DNA of 64,000 nucleotides from Gamarada debralockiae (taxonomy: Eukaryota > Ascomycota > Leotiomycetes > Helotiales > Hyphodiscaceae), in the NCBI GenBank assembly GCA_002803225.1, contig NXFV01001992.1, positions 20,285-84,284 on the forward strand. The letters are read 5' to 3'. The notes beneath the pieces were generated by a model that saw only the letters and a program-made list of their open reading frames with translations, had not been told where the DNA came from and did no database searches. This document shows positions 1 through 11,654 of this stretch, one piece after another; the stretch's first letter is position 1, and each line of letters opens with the position of its first letter. The position numbers were made by a program, and so were the translations under genes.

Positions 1-1033
1 TTGTCCCTAATCTGTGTTTCATGTATCTGTTCCGGCCTGCGCAAAGCGTTCATTAAAAGCCAACTGCCGCATTTTGGTTTCCTATAAAGTGTGATTTTAT
101 CGCCCTTAAATGTCCAAAGCTCGAAACGCCACTCAACAAGCATCAGCACGAACACCACAAACATGGCAACAAAGGTACTCCATGTTAGACCCAAGAATCC
201 TAATTGGTATGGAACAATTGAAGCCCCAAGCTGAGAGCGTGAGGAAAAGATTTGACTTGTTACTAGGCCAGCGTTGATACTGAAGAAGATGCAGGAGAGC
301 TGTGTTTAGTTAGTAGGAGTTCCTAATGCTTGTGTGGAAGCGAGGGGGGGAGGTGGAAGTTGGAAGAGGGAAAGGGGAAAGAACGGCATACGAATGACCA
401 CAGCACACAATAACCATTCAGCCTCCTAATACCCGCCCACGTATACGGTATGGTAATCGCAGCCGAGAGACCAGTCACCTGGCCTACCTGCCACAGAGAG
501 TACCACGGCCGAGTATTATAGCGTGATCCAGGAATATCATTAGCGAGGGCTTGTACACTGGGATTCAATTCCTTCCGCAGCAGGTCGTTGAGGATAAAGG
601 TATAGCCGGCGCTTTGGGTTGTACATGTTATATTGATCTTCTTCGGAGTGAGAAAAGATGGGTTGCTGCTGGAGACGGTGAAGAATCCAGAGCAGGTGCG
701 GAGATAGTGCATTGAGTACCAGTCTTTTCCCCCGAGGTACTGGGTAAGGGACGGTGGGTGAGTGACTCCGGGAGGGAGGAGAGAGCTGATGTTCTCTGAG
801 AGCGCAGGCGTAGAGGAGTTGTAGTACTCGTTCATGCCTAGGGACGAGGTATTGAACTGCAAATAAGGTGTTATCATTACTGCATCATACAGAAGATGTC
901 AGGAGAGATGCCTTACAGTTAGGATTGCAGCATTCTCCATGGCGTCCCCATCTATGCCCGCAAGGAAAGTCACTAGGCAAAGGATGAGGGCCGCAAGACA
1001 AACGAACCAAGCGACAAACGGAATGTAGCGCAT
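1..1033 (-). CDS. SUR7/PalI-like four-span membrane protein, 3' end outside window
   Basis: A three-exon model reads well on the minus strand: exon 1 1033-917, exon 2 856-392, exon 3 from 299 off the left edge. Intron 1 starts GTAAGG and ends TTTGCAG; intron 2 starts GTATGC, has a CTACTAAC branch site and ends ACACAG; both keep phase 0. The first 39 residues are a hydrophobic signal-anchor (MRYIPFVAWF...). A long Asn/Ser/Thr-rich extracellular loop follows, with NxS/T sites and the DWYSMHYLRTCSGFF segment, whose W...C pattern fits the SUR7/PalI family. Three more hydrophobic stretches then appear, the last in exon 3 (near 190-130), followed by a basic cytoplasmic tail. Family members sit at eisosomes/cortical patches or in pH sensing. 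The stop codon is not in the window. The family call rests on topology and motif memory. Confidence 0.72.
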
Positions 1034-1733
1034 GTTGAAATTGATCAATCAAACAGCAACCGATGATATCGAAGTAGAAATTGAATTGAAGAAACTTCGC
1101 TCGTTCTCACCGTCACAATAACAGGATTAAATATTTCAGAAATTTGGAACACAACGGAAGGATATTGAAAACAGTGGCGAATTCAGCTGGCTGAAATGGC
1201 TCAAACCGTGCCGATTGCCCAGTTCAAATGCATCTCCAACATCCACAAAGCATGATCGGACAAGCTGATGGCCCGCCAAGACTAGGGCAGCACAGATGAG
1301 GCAGTGTATGCGAATACGATCGCAATGATTGGCGATTGGGTGATTTAGCGATTCATGATCTCCGAGCTTTGTTCTTGACGGACTGCATTAGTAGAAAGAG
1401 ATGATGGTCCACTGTGTTGGTTGATCTTGATGTTGATATTGCGACACTGAATTACACCGGCGGTCGAATTAATTTGACTTTGTGGCTTTGACATTTTGAT
1501 TTAATACTCTGGCTGCGATTTTGAGGTTTCTATTTTAAGCAAGGTGGAGAACGGGAAATACGGTATGCCTTTGGCCCTCTTAAAATCCACACCGATAACA
1601 GACGATAATATGCTGGTTGCAATGTTCTCGTTCTAGTACAAGGAGGTTTCTAGTTCTATGCTTGTAACAAAGGCGAGGCGCTCCGCTCACTTTTGCCTTC
1701 TTCTTGTTACTGGAGCGTGGCATTTATGCCAAT
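1034..1733. other. intergenic, no supported gene
   Basis: This is the upstream region of the SUR7-like gene. I see no ORF with coding character; the small ORF starting at 1658 overlaps the solo LTR and is not credible. Confidence 0.6.
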
Positions 1734-1738
1734 GCTTG

Positions 1739-1956
1739 TGTTGGGAAATACCTAAGACTAATATAGTAGTGGCAATAGTGGTGGCAATTAGGGGTGGCGA
1801 AGCTTACGAATACAGTGACTCATACCCTAGTAGTATAGGCTAGAAGGTTCTAGTAGTGAAGGAAATAGGGTATATATAGGGGTCGTAGAACCTGTAGAGT
1901 AGAAAGTCAGTCAAGTTAATATATGCATTTGAACCGGAACCTTAGAAAACCCAACA
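1739..1956. repeat. solo LTR, copia-like ends
   Basis: A 218-bp element begins TGTTGGG and ends CCCAACA, perfect 7-bp inverted termini of the TG...CA type. It is flanked on both sides by the same 5 bp, GCTTG (1734-1738 and 1957-1961), which is the target-site duplication expected of LTR retrotransposon integrase. It contains a TATA-like stretch (tatatata near 1870) as LTR promoters do. No second LTR or internal coding region lies next to it, so it is a solo LTR left by recombination. TGTTGG..CCAACA ends are common in Ty1/copia elements, so that family is likely but not proven. The intact duplication suggests a fairly recent insertion. Confidence 0.88.
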
Positions 1957-2317
1957 GCTTGTTCGTGCCCCTGTATCATCCCTCCCCATTCCCCCCTCGC
2001 TGGGTGACAAGTTGGATAAAGATTGACGTATTGTATAAACAGGAAGTATAGTAGCTAGCGTATCACCAGGGTTCTACCCTGGTTTGCGACCTTGATCATT
2101 GTATAGTTTAACCCCAAGGGAGGTAGGAGCGTATAAATATAACAATCCACTAATTTATCTGAAGTACGGTGTTTCTCTATACGTTATCGTAAGTATTCCA
2201 TGTCGCCAGTAGTGAATATAGCAGCGAATACACGTCCGCGTGGCATGCAAATGTAGGCAAATATGGATCCAAGGGGAGCAAGGCAGAGTGCGTAAATAGG
2301 TAGACATGTCCTCAATG

Positions 2318-3659
2318 TAAGAGTTGCGGCCATTACTCTCCGCCCACCTAAGCGAGAACTATGAAAATGACCCCCTAACTTGTATAAACCACTACAATTC
2401 AATTAATAATTATTTTAAGCTTAAATCAAAGTTGTAAATTAATTAATAGTAGCTAATCTACGCACTTCAATCATATCCTCAATTTTGCAAGTCAATTGCT
2501 TTGTATAGTGCCGGAAGTCACATGGGTCTACCTAGTCCCAAAGCTTTTGAAGCTCCCTACACATGTCCTCCTTATTTTTTGGTACATATAGCAATTTTTT
2601 CAGCTCTTCTTTTATCTATCGCTATACCTTCTTAATTGGGTTTAAATCTAGTGAAGAAGGAGGCTAAGAAAACCCTTTGATTCCATGTTGTAGCCTAGGG
2701 AGTCGAGCGTTCCTCGTATATACCTTAGACCCCATCCTTTATAAAGATATACTCTGGACCTAGCTAGTCAAACAACGGGAAAACCACAGGCTATAGAACT
2801 TGCTAGAGGTAGGCCTTAGAGCAAATACCCTTGCGGCTAGGGAGCTTCTCTATAAAGACTAATAGTAACTTATAATCCTAGCTAATAGCACCTTAAATCA
2901 TGACCGAGAACCTTCTTGACTAATACACCGACCGCATATAATCTGTATAACGTTTTTCGTCTACCTAGCGTTTAACCTAGATCCTTCTATACTTCCTAAC
3001 CTCGAAATTAGCTTCGTCTGACTATATAACCTTCCTCTAGTCTTCTCTAGGCCTATTATTAGTCTTGTATGCTGCCTTATCTGACGTCCCTTACTACCTA
3101 TGGCTCAAAGCGAAATCCAATCGTTTTTTAGCTTGTTTGCGTGATATGTAAGGTCTCGGGCATGTGATACAGCGACGGTAGCCTGCGCGACGCAGTTCTC
3201 GACAAATAGTTCTAGCAGAGGCTTTGACTCCTAGCTAGGCTTTGACCTACTCAAATAATAGTCGGCGCGTTAACTAATCTTTCGCGATATGTTGAATGCA
3301 GTGGCGGATCTCATGAACAAACATTAAATACGGCTTGTAAACTTTGCCTTTCCGTGATCTGCGGCAGTGTTCTTAGTGTAGAATGTCCCAAATAGTCCGT
3401 CGAGAAGCACTGGTCAGGACGATGTCGCGCTGCGAAAAACCAAGGCGGCTCATACCGCGTATAATTTCGCGCACAGGAGTAGGCCATTCTTCATTTTCTT
3501 TCGGAATACAAGGACTTGACAGGATTATATCACCTCTCTTTGATTTGGTGATAATCAGGTAGAATAGTTGATAAATTAATTAATTTACAAAAGTGTCACA
3601 AAACGCGTCGCGTCGCGATGCTCGCTTAGGTGGGCGGAGAGTAATGGCCCCAGCTCTTA
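2318..3659 (-). mobile_element. RIP-degraded Tc1/mariner DNA transposon with TIRs
   Basis: Inverted repeats of about 38 bp lie at 2320-2357 and 3621-3657. They share an exact core, CATTACTCTCCGCCCACCTA, and TA dinucleotides at both outer edges (2318-2319, 3658-3659) fit a Tc1/mariner TA duplication. Between them the minus strand reads as a transposase full of stops. Near 3150-3230 it shows an HTH-like CRELRRAGYRR, near 3020 VI*SDEA (the first catalytic Asp block; stop where Trp is expected), and near 2640 a PPSSLDLNPI block like the family's PPxSPDLNPIE. Stops sit where Trp or Gln codons are expected, the C-to-T signature of RIP. The element is about 1.34 kb, slightly short for an intact Tc1-like element, and cannot encode an active enzyme. 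Confidence 0.85.
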
Positions 3660-3934
3660 TATATCTAGCTAGCAGGAGAATACAACCAACACTCGTACGA
3701 CTTGGGACCAACAGCGTTACTGACTGTTTCAGGGAAACTGACATAAGAAGAGGCTGCCTGTCCGTCTTTCTAGCGAGCAGAGCACTGGTCCGAACATACA
3801 GGAACCGGGCTCCAAATATATCAGCCTCAGGCATAATAAATTATCACTATAAACAGCTACTGAATATCCGTGACGCACTGGCCCATTGGAGATTAGTAAA
3901 TGTCTGACTTTTCTCTTAAACATTCCACACATCC

Positions 3935-5634
3935 TCAGTTCGCCAATGCTTTTTCGTGCTGAAGCCACTCTCGAACTTCCTCAGCCCTCTTTATCGGCCA
4001 CTCAAAATAGCTCCTCATCCTTGGATCTATATTGGCATGGATCACCTCCAGCCATCTTACCATCCCATTCGCAAACTGCGAAACCTTTCTACCAGCTCGC
4101 TCATCTGGGCAAATAGGAGCTGTCATTGTCTGAACTGCTACCAAGTGCGACAGGAGAAGCTGGCCGACGAGATTAGAGGGATCGATCAAACCTAGGAACT
4201 CGGCATGACTTATGTGACAAGAGAAGAAAACGGAGCCTTTCAACCAGGCAATGTATGCTAATTGAACGATGTCAGCATTGTTTTCCTGCATCTAAAAAGG
4301 GGACTTCGTACCGTCGCATGGAGATAAGTAAAAACTACGAACGAGTTCTAACATGCATTCATGCATCTTCTTCTCCGCTTCTCGTTCACATAAGGGCTTA
4401 AAGTTTTCCAGTGATGCGTATGCAGCATCCACAGACCTTAGGTCAACTGCCGGCATGCCTTGCAAATACTGTCGTGTCTTCTCAATCTCGTCATCACTAA
4501 GAAGGTTCTGGAACAAGAACTTCAGATCTTTGCAGCTCATCTGGAGAGGTATTAAAACGCAGCCTCGTACGAAGGTCAGGTATTCAGAGAGTCCTTCGTC
4601 TATTAGTGTGGACTGGTAGACTAGGATGAAGCAGGTTGCTAGCATTGCGTTTCCTTCTTCGAATGTATGCAGACCAGTGGATAAGGCACGGTTGAAAGAT
4701 TTGATCGCTAGGATGCGGTGGGAGATGGCGGATTGTGCTAGCTCAGAGGAATGCTGACTTGATGTCGCTTCAATATCAGATGCAGATAAAGCAAGCATTG
4801 CATGCAGAAGATAATTGTACTGAGCAGTAGGTTAAATCGATCCTAAAAATTCCAAGGATGATAAGAGCTTACATTGTGTGCAATACTTGGAATCTCGTGG
4901 GTCCAGATAGATTCGTTACCGATGGGTTTAACAGGATAAGCGTCGTGGATGAAGTGGCGGAACAACCTGAAGTCTCGCATATTAAATACTGGAGTTGATA
5001 ATTCTACCTGCTGAGGGATTGTCGGGCTTTTCTTCATAATTTCTCCTGCTTGGTTGATGTAAAGCTCTGGCCATTCACATTTGAGGCAACGCCTAGCACA
5101 TTGAGTGCATGTTGGATGATTCTCTGGACACTATGATACACCTTAGTCTTCCGTCTTGTGAATTGGTGTTAGATATACCTTTATGCGTCGCTTTTTGCAA
5201 TTGTAACATCCCTTTCGAGATTTAGTATGACCTTTTCTCAGTAGAGGCTCCAGTTTTGCATCGTCACCCCCTAATGGCTGATGCTCATCATGTGATGTAC
5301 CCGTCGATTCATAGTGATTCCTAGGACTGAGGTAGCTAGGCCTTAAGGCAATAGAGGAGGCGTTAGGCTCCATCTCTTGGTTCCATACATCCACATTCTG
5401 TATGAATACCTTTGAGTTCACTGCTAGTGCCGGAGTCATCGATGCTAAAGATACATGTTTCTCGGGGATATTAGAAACGTGGAGGTCCAGTGTGTCCATC
5501 AACCAACCTGAGGATTCGTCCATATTGACTATAGTGAAGCCGTGTACTCGACTTGAGCCTTTTGAAGGCTGTGAAGATAGATCGTCAAGTGATAGGCCTA
5601 GGTAGCAGGCGCAATCTAGAGAAAGGCCAAACAA
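3935..5634 (-). CDS. Zn2Cys6 fungal transcription factor (Fungal_trans_2-like)
   Basis: A minus-strand four-exon model. Exon 1 runs from 5634 (or the more conservative ATG at 5523) to 5179, exon 2 5130-4873, exon 3 4819 to about 4345, exon 4 about 4287-3935. Exon 1 ends in ...GCYNCKKRRIK and the intron (GTATAT...CATAG) joins exactly to CPENHPTCTQCARRCLKC, completing the six-cysteine pattern C-x2-C-x6-C-x6-C-x2-C-x6-C. Exon 3 opens with YNYLLHAMLALSAS, the hallmark of the regulatory domain in UPC2-like C6 regulators. The third intron is less certain: the best fit is a 57-nt intron with donor GTTCGT. The protein should be a nuclear, DNA-binding regulator; its targets cannot be read from context. 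The N-terminal extension before the zinc cluster is unusually long if 5634 is the true start. Confidence 0.82.
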
Positions 5635-7759
5635 GGTAGTGTTCGAAGAAATCCTGAGGTATCGAAATTATAGGATATCTGTATCGCGTTTGTAGATGCA
5701 GAGGCGCAGGGCTCGAAATGAGGTTGGGAACGGGTGCATCATAGCTGGTGCGGAATCTATTTTCTGCGGGGTTGGCTAGCGCAAGCTATCCTTAACTCTG
5801 GTAAGTGCGGCCCAAACCACGGAGAAAAGTAATACGGCGCTCGAATCGCACCGACATCAAATGAAAACTAGAAATCTGTTGGTACAGTTAGCTTGCAAAC
5901 CGCCTTTACCTTTTCTGCACACACAAATGAACAGGGACCCCTTGCGCTTCTCTAACTCAATCCAGTCCAGTCCGATGACCGCGTTAGAGTATCTCATTAG
6001 CTAGAGTCACCTAAGTGCGCTCCAAACTATTCCCACTTGATGCCAAGGCGACTGTGGCGTAACCTTGCCTACATGTGACGCATCACAGATGCTGTGGCTG
6101 AAAAATCCGCCGATATCAACCAATCCTCAGGCAGCGGCCCACTTTTCACGTGCGACTCTCACGGAGGTTTTTGGGGGGGTTAATGATGGGATATAAAATT
6201 CAGCTACTCATAATAGTACTAGTGTACGTGGAAAAAAGTGGGTCACCTTTGAGTGTTCAGAGGTGAAGCCGATTTCGACTGCCACTGTATCGCAAGAACT
6301 TCTCAACGCTGCTTCGAGGGATCAATGAGAAGCTTTCAAAGGAAAAGGATAGTATGCAACCCCAAGGCACTAAGAGAGAGCGTGAACGGTTCAGATGGTC
6401 TGACCATACACATCGTGACCAGATTGGATGAGTATATCAGGAGAATTAAATCCATCATAAAGTTGTCTAAACTGATCCGTGAACGTAGATATTGAGGCTC
6501 CTATGTTACCCCTACCAGACTCAAGGCCGCCGTTTCCGTTGTTAGACAGTGCTTCGACCGTGGATGAAGTTGCTGCTTGCGTTGAGAATGATCGAGTTTC
6601 ACTCGAAAAACTCACAGGTAGCTATAACGAATGGCAACTGGACCTATACTCGTTTCGAGGAGACATGGGAATCCGCTATCCATCGAGATTCGGCTACACA
6701 TACCAGTCTGCATATTGTTGCCGAATGGGAGAACTCGATGGCCTCGGGAAAACGACGGCTGAAATTGCAGAGCGCCCCCGCGGATGGACACATTGCCCTC
6801 TTACTCTGCCCAAATCACTCACGTCTGTCGAAGGTACCAGTCATTGCATCCGAGCCTTCATGCGAAGAATCGAAGCTGATTATTATTAGATCGAAGTTGC
6901 CGAACTGATGGTTGGAAAATTGGGCGTGTTCGATGAGAATTTCAGTCCGTATCAAGATAATGGATTTGTCACATACAGATTTGGCCATCCTCCTGCATGA
7001 GATCATGGTACCATTGATGACATGAAGATATCTTGGAGGACCCAAAATATTGAGATGACGCAGAGGTACGTAACAACAACCTTATGAAATAGGTCTCCGT
7101 CCGCTGAGTTACTGATGTGTATTCCGCGCAGATTCTGGATATTTCAACCTATTGTAACCACAGAATACTCCAAATATAGGAGCCGCTTTTATTTAAAGGC
7201 TCCCTGCCGCCATGCTATGTATGGAAGGCTTCCAAGAGCAAGAACGGCCTTGCCGTCGTTCTTCCGTAGCTAATTACAGCAGATTAATTAAAGAATTAGT
7301 TTCAAGCCTGGGTGAAAATAGTATTCCAGGGTGCCCCATTTAGCTAAGAGTCAAATCGCACTTGGAATGCACTCCACTAGCTGGAAATCAGTCGGCAAAT
7401 CCATAGAAAACAGTCCCCAGGGGTCTCATATTACATTTTCGAGAAGGCCGAGACCTCAGAAGAGGAGTTAAACCACTCTCAGTGGAAGACGGGGCGGTTA
7501 TTCCAGGATGTTTCGGAAAGACAGTTTTTGGGATAAGTACTTGCGTCGCAGCGCTTTCAAAGTACGTGGAATTCTCGCATCGCCCTCACATGTGCTGACC
7601 CCTGTACATGTTATTGTCCAGGAATCAGAAGGGGGTTTTCATTCCAGCATTGCTTCTAGTTCCTGAAGGATTCTTTTCAGCCCCATATGAAGTCCAACAT
7701 TATCTCAAAGGGGCTTAACACACACTAAGAGTTTTGAAGCTGAAATACACTATATCATA
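5635..7759. other. intergenic, unassigned ORFs only
   Basis: This holds the upstream region of the Zn2Cys6 gene. Overlapping ORFs at 6479-6908 (plus) and 6391-6615 (minus) have no recognisable family, no clear splice partners and mixed frames. They may be a decayed gene, but I cannot support one. A TATA-like ggatataaaa sits near 6190. Confidence 0.4.
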
Positions 7760-8191
7760 ATGGGAGTTACAGATGTAATTGAACGATGGCATGCTTTGAA
7801 CGAATATCTGGAGGAGTTGCAAGTAGAGGATTCTATGAGCCCCCGACAATATGCGAAACTCCTTTTCGACAATGAGAACTTTTCCAGATCGCAAAAATGC
7901 TTCTAGGCCATCGGATGCCTCGGCGAGTTTGATGCCAGTATCACGGACAATATTAATCAGCTATTCTTGTTCTCCGAGGCTCGTATAAACCTCTACTTGA
8001 ACCAAATTTCGACAAAGAGCTGGATGGGTGAGTCTGATGCCGGACGATAGGCTGTCTCCAAGGAGAATAGTGCAAAAAAGTTGGCTGAGTTCAAGGAACT
8101 CGTGAGACAGTTCGATGATTAACGCGAAAGCTTAGTGAATATACAAGGGAGATTCAGAAACAAGCTTAAGACCGTGAAGGCTTTGCGAGAT
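7760..8191 (+). pseudogene. CorA-like fungal protein relic, three in-frame stops
   Basis: Reading from ATG 7760 gives a continuous homologous frame. It contains LLFDNENFSRSQKCF, then AIGCLGEFDASITDNI, and near 8160-8190 KLKTVKALRDG. This order is what I recall from the long helical region that precedes the membrane segments of fungal CorA-like (Mg2+ transporter-type) proteins, but the membrane part is absent. The frame is broken by TAG at 7904-7906 (where Trp is expected), TAG at 8048-8050 and TAA at 8120-8122. Each stop is explained by one G:C to A:T transition. The homology ends shortly after KALRDG, so the 3' half is deleted. Not functional as it stands. The family assignment is from motif memory and is moderately secure. 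Confidence 0.62.
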
Positions 8192-8750
8192 GGTGCAAGT
8201 TATTTCCTCTTTGTCCTTGTACAGCAGCAGGGAGGGGTTGCGAAGCAACGATACCACACGCCCCTGGTACGGTCGGCGTAGGGTCAGACAAGTTGTTCGA
8301 GGAGTGCTGAGAACCTGACGCTTCTTTGTACCTTGACTCGCTTCCAGATTGCTGATAACATGGCCAAACAACCGAGGAGGAGAGTTGGTTGGGAGGCTGG
8401 CAGCTGGAAAAGGTGGAGTGTGGGAACCAAATATTTTGTAGAAATCAAGTGGTGTGTAGAAACCACGTAGTGAAGGAGTAAAGAAAGGTTGGGCACTTCA
8501 CGGAAGAAGTCCACTTGGCACGAGCGATCCACCATACCCAAAGCAGAATTAGTAGAATCATGGCCCGGCTCGCTCCCCACCAATTTGGGCAGCCGACTAT
8601 GGCTACCATTTAGTAGGGAAATTCCCACTGAAATACCATATTAGAATGAAATGGTCACATCCAATTCAGGATATCTCCAAGTGTGACTCATTTTCAATGT
8701 TTTTAAGGATCCAAGACCGCCAAATTTTAGATGGGCACCACTGTCAGTTG

Positions 8751-8895
8751 GAGCTGTATGTGGGCAAAATATAGTGGCATTTATAGGACCTAGCTGATAT
8801 CTAAGGAGCCGAAATACAAGGAGGGGAAGAGCTCTCTTATATCACAAAAGAGGTGAAAATACAGGCTATACCTGATTAGACAATTCCAACCAACA
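8751..8895. repeat. MULE-family fragment shared with 47.9-48.7 kb
   Basis: Positions 8751-8808 match 47921-47974 in the same orientation (gagctgta...aaatatagtggcatt...gacctagctgatatc). Positions 8811-8895 match 48653-48742 in the opposite orientation (caaggaggggaagagctct and its complement). At 48 kb the second block forms an apparent intron inside a FAR1-type Mutator-like reading frame. This fragment therefore looks like an internally deleted and rearranged derivative of the same MULE family. No coding potential remains. Confidence 0.7.
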
Positions 8896-10021
8896 ACCAC
8901 CTTAACCCTTTTTCGGATGACACAGCAACCACATCTCTTTTCAGGTGGGCTGCAACCAGTGTTTAACTTTGCCCTGCCTCATCCCTTGACTTCCTCATCC
9001 TAGCCCTGCTTAGCCTTGCCTACACTACAAAAATTATGTGTGAGCCTTCATAAGCCCTGCCTAGGGTCTCGTGTCTTCCTTGGCCAGACCACCCCCTAGG
9101 CTAGGCAAGGACGGGCAAAGTCAAATACTGGCTGCAACTTGTGACGGACTACCTCTAAGCCATAGCAGGCTAAGAAATTCCGCATTCTTCTTTGCATCCC
9201 AATCTTCACAAGCGGACTTTATAACCATCCTCCGTCCGGTACCCAGACTTCCTCCTCTCTCCCTCCACCATCCTCATCCTCCTCAAGACCCGTTCATCAT
9301 CTCCGTCTTGTCCTCTGCAATAGTCTGTCTTTATCTGTATAGCGAATGGTTATCCTCGCTCTCGCTCATTTATCATGAATATCAGCCTAGCCTATGCCAG
9401 CGTCATCGGCGGCATCTTCTCCGTACTCCTGCTCATCAGTAGCCTCCTTTGATTGCCCGCCTCGTGAGGTACCTCTCTCCTCCCATATCAAAGCATCTAA
9501 TCTACCCACTATATTCTTCATCGAAATCAGCTCCTCCGGCCATGGAGTCGAGCCGGTGTCTTGGTTCAGCTAATCTATATCATAGGGAGTATATGTTGCT
9601 TCAGCTTCCAGAACTTTAGCCTCTATCTTTTCACCATCTCCCAAGTTGGTCCTCAAGCCGGGACCCTCTTCCATCATCCCACTGCTCGTAGGTCCTCACC
9701 TTAGCACTCTCGCAGATCTGCTAGGTGTGGCCCTCAGCACCTTTCGGCAAATTCATCGGTCGGCCGGCGTGATAACGGTCCTGCTAGCTGACTTCCATGT
9801 GCTAATTGTAGTTGTATTAGGCCTACCTCGAACCTATTCGCGGTTATCGTAAGTTCGACGCCCTCCTGCCTGCGTCCAGAACTAATATTTATATAGTGCG
9901 TGCGGCCTAAGCAGCGCTCGGTCGCAAGTTGCGAGAGCTCCAGCGGAACTTCCTCTGATGAGGAGTCTTCTCAAGACGATCCATTGAGTGAATCGTCTCC
10001 CGATCCAGAGTCTTCCCCTTC
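8896..10021. other. low-coding stretch upstream of a C2H2 fragment
   Basis: ORFs at 9071-9442, 9646-9852 and 9900-10088 have no recognisable domains. The last is Ser/Asp/Glu-rich (SSSGTSSDEESSQDD) and could be a disordered segment once joined to the zinc-finger fragment that follows in another frame, but no convincing splice was found. A short repeat of gccctgcct-type words lies around 8970-9110. Confidence 0.35.
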
Positions 10022-10255
10022 ATCTGCGAGAAGACTCAGTGCATCTTTGTTATTGGCAAGAAGGCTTTCTCCCGGCCTGCGAAGATGATGGATCACGTCA
10101 AGAGCCACTTACGTAGGGAGCCAGCAGAAACGGTAGCCTCTGGCCATACAATATGCAAGGCCGCGGGGTTGGTTCTCGACAACGTCATACATTTTAAGCA
10201 TTACGTCTATGTTGTGCACGGCATCACACTTCGGGAACCAAGTTATGTTAGCTAG
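10022..10255 (+). pseudogene. C2H2 zinc-finger protein 3'-terminal fragment
   Basis: Frame from 10022 reads ICEKTQCIFVIGKKAF... then MMDHVKSHLRREP, giving a C-x4-C-x17-H-x3-H finger. A second block follows, GHTICKAAGLVLDNVIHFKH...VVHGI, matching the degenerate C-terminal finger seen in many fungal C2H2 proteins. It ends at TAG 10253-10255. Upstream the same frame is closed by a TGA near 9987 and no start or clear acceptor was found, so this is a terminal exon or a truncated relic. A diverged copy of its last 60-70 bp occurs at about 13574-13650, so the sequence has been duplicated locally. Role unknown; zinc-dependent nucleic-acid binding would be the family function. Confidence 0.5.
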
Positions 10256-10284
10256 AGAAAGGAGCTGCTACAAAATATATATAA

Positions 10285-10353
10285 TTTATTTTTATTTTTA
10301 TTTTTATTTTTATTTTTATTTTTATTTTTATTTTTATTTTTATTTTTATTTTT
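10285..10353. repeat. (ATTTTT)n microsatellite
   Basis: About eleven tandem copies of the hexamer ATTTTT, directly after the C2H2 fragment. The Tyr-Phe and Lys-Asn repeat ORFs across it are artefacts of the repeat. Confidence 0.95.
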
Positions 10354-10767
10354 GGTTTCATTTGGGGCAGTTGGCTCCTGGACGGCCTGTAGGGCTGTAG
10401 TTGCATTATAGAAAGAAGGGAAAAGATCCTTGACCCCTTTGGATACCCTTGATCTCTCGCTTCGCATAACGAGCCGCAATTTCGCTTGCTGGTCTGACTT
10501 ATCAGGGTTAGAATAGGGGGGAAAGGGTGGGGGGAGGATTATGGATCGGTTTTGCATAATTCGGTGTCAAAAGGTTGATCTCTTTTCGCATGATTTGCGC
10601 TTGTGTATCGTGAAAAAGGAGATATACTTAATTCTGTCTCCCAAACATGACAACTTGCTTTCGCTGACTAGGACTGAGAGGTCCGTATGGAAGTTCTGAC
10701 TTTTAATGGGTCCACAATAACAAACGAAAAAAGAAAATGGGGTGAGTTTCAAAGCGAAAGCCATCAA

Positions 10768-11654
10768 TTAATTCGCCTTCGCTTTTGTCTTCTCCTTGAC
10801 TCCAACTCGCTTCCCAATCAATTCGCTTTGCAGTCCCTTCTCTAAATCAGCCGCCATGAAGTCCACGCAGTCTTCTAGCGTGGCATAATAACTCTGCACT
10901 TGTGCCATTATATTCAGATAAACTCCAATTAATGGCCAACTTCGGAAAGTTCTGCTCCAAGCCGGCGGAGAGTCAGCCTGTGCAACGAGATTACTAGCAG
11001 AAACTTCAGCAGGAGGGGGGAATTGCGGTGACTCGTATTTAGGAGGCATATTGTTGGCGCAGAAGAGAGACCAGGCGATGTTCTCAGTCGAGTATGATTT
11101 GAGAAGTATATAGTTTTTCTTGTGGTCGGGGTAGAGTGGAACGCTGCACAGAGTCAGCCAATATTTTACGTAACATTTGCCCACTCCATATGCACAGGTT
11201 GAGGATAGGCTAAGTTGGCGATGCTAAAGGAAAGTGGGCTGTGAACTAACTAGTCAAAAATCAGGTGCGGCTGCTTAGGGCTGTCCAGCATGGACCACCC
11301 ACTCAGAAACCAGCATCTTAAAGGCGGCCCGCCCCGCTCTTGCCTTGCCTCGACCGCCGCCTTCACTACAGCGGCACAGATCTCTGGTAATTGTCCCTTT
11401 TTGCCCAAGGAGGTGAGAGCGGCCAAACCAGCTGCATTGACCACCGCATCACAAATTTGAGAGAGAATAGCGGCCTTGATTCCTGCGCTATCGGTACCAG
11501 ACCCGACCACAATTGAATTGATTTTAGACGAGAGCTCAAGAGGGACCTTAGAAGCGGAGCGGACGTACGCGACGACTTCGTGATGGTGGGCTAGGAGGGC
11601 GGGAAGCATACGCGACCCCACTCGACCTGTGACTCCGAGTAGAAGAACCCTCAT
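10768..11654 (-). CDS. NAD(P)-binding Rossmann protein (NmrA-like/atypical SDR)
   Basis: Two exons: 11654-11251 and 11143-10768, 259 aa in total. The N-terminus MRVLLLGVTGRVG is a classic beta-strand plus GxxGxxG dinucleotide-binding loop, here GVTGRVG at residues 7-13. The intron (donor GTTAGT, acceptor TGTGCAG) splits a Tyr codon and restores FDYVPLYPDHKKNY...LLKSYSTENIAWSLFCANNM. This fits the atypical short-chain dehydrogenases that sense or reduce with NAD(P)H, where the strand 'IAWSLFCANNM' is the usual 'W.i.r...m' core. The length is close to the family's usual 220-300 aa. No catalytic YxxxK is obvious, so it may be a regulator or isomerase-type member. It stands alone, with no cluster partner. 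Confidence 0.78.

Noticed and set aside
3580..4195. Several overlapping ORFs on both strands at 3.6-4.2 kb
   Set aside because: Those at 3593-3907 start inside the Tc1/mariner TIR, and those after 3886 are antisense to the transcription factor's last exon.
10209..10557. Tyr-Phe repeat and Lys-Asn repeat ORFs on the two strands
   Set aside because: Both are direct translations of the (ATTTTT)n microsatellite.
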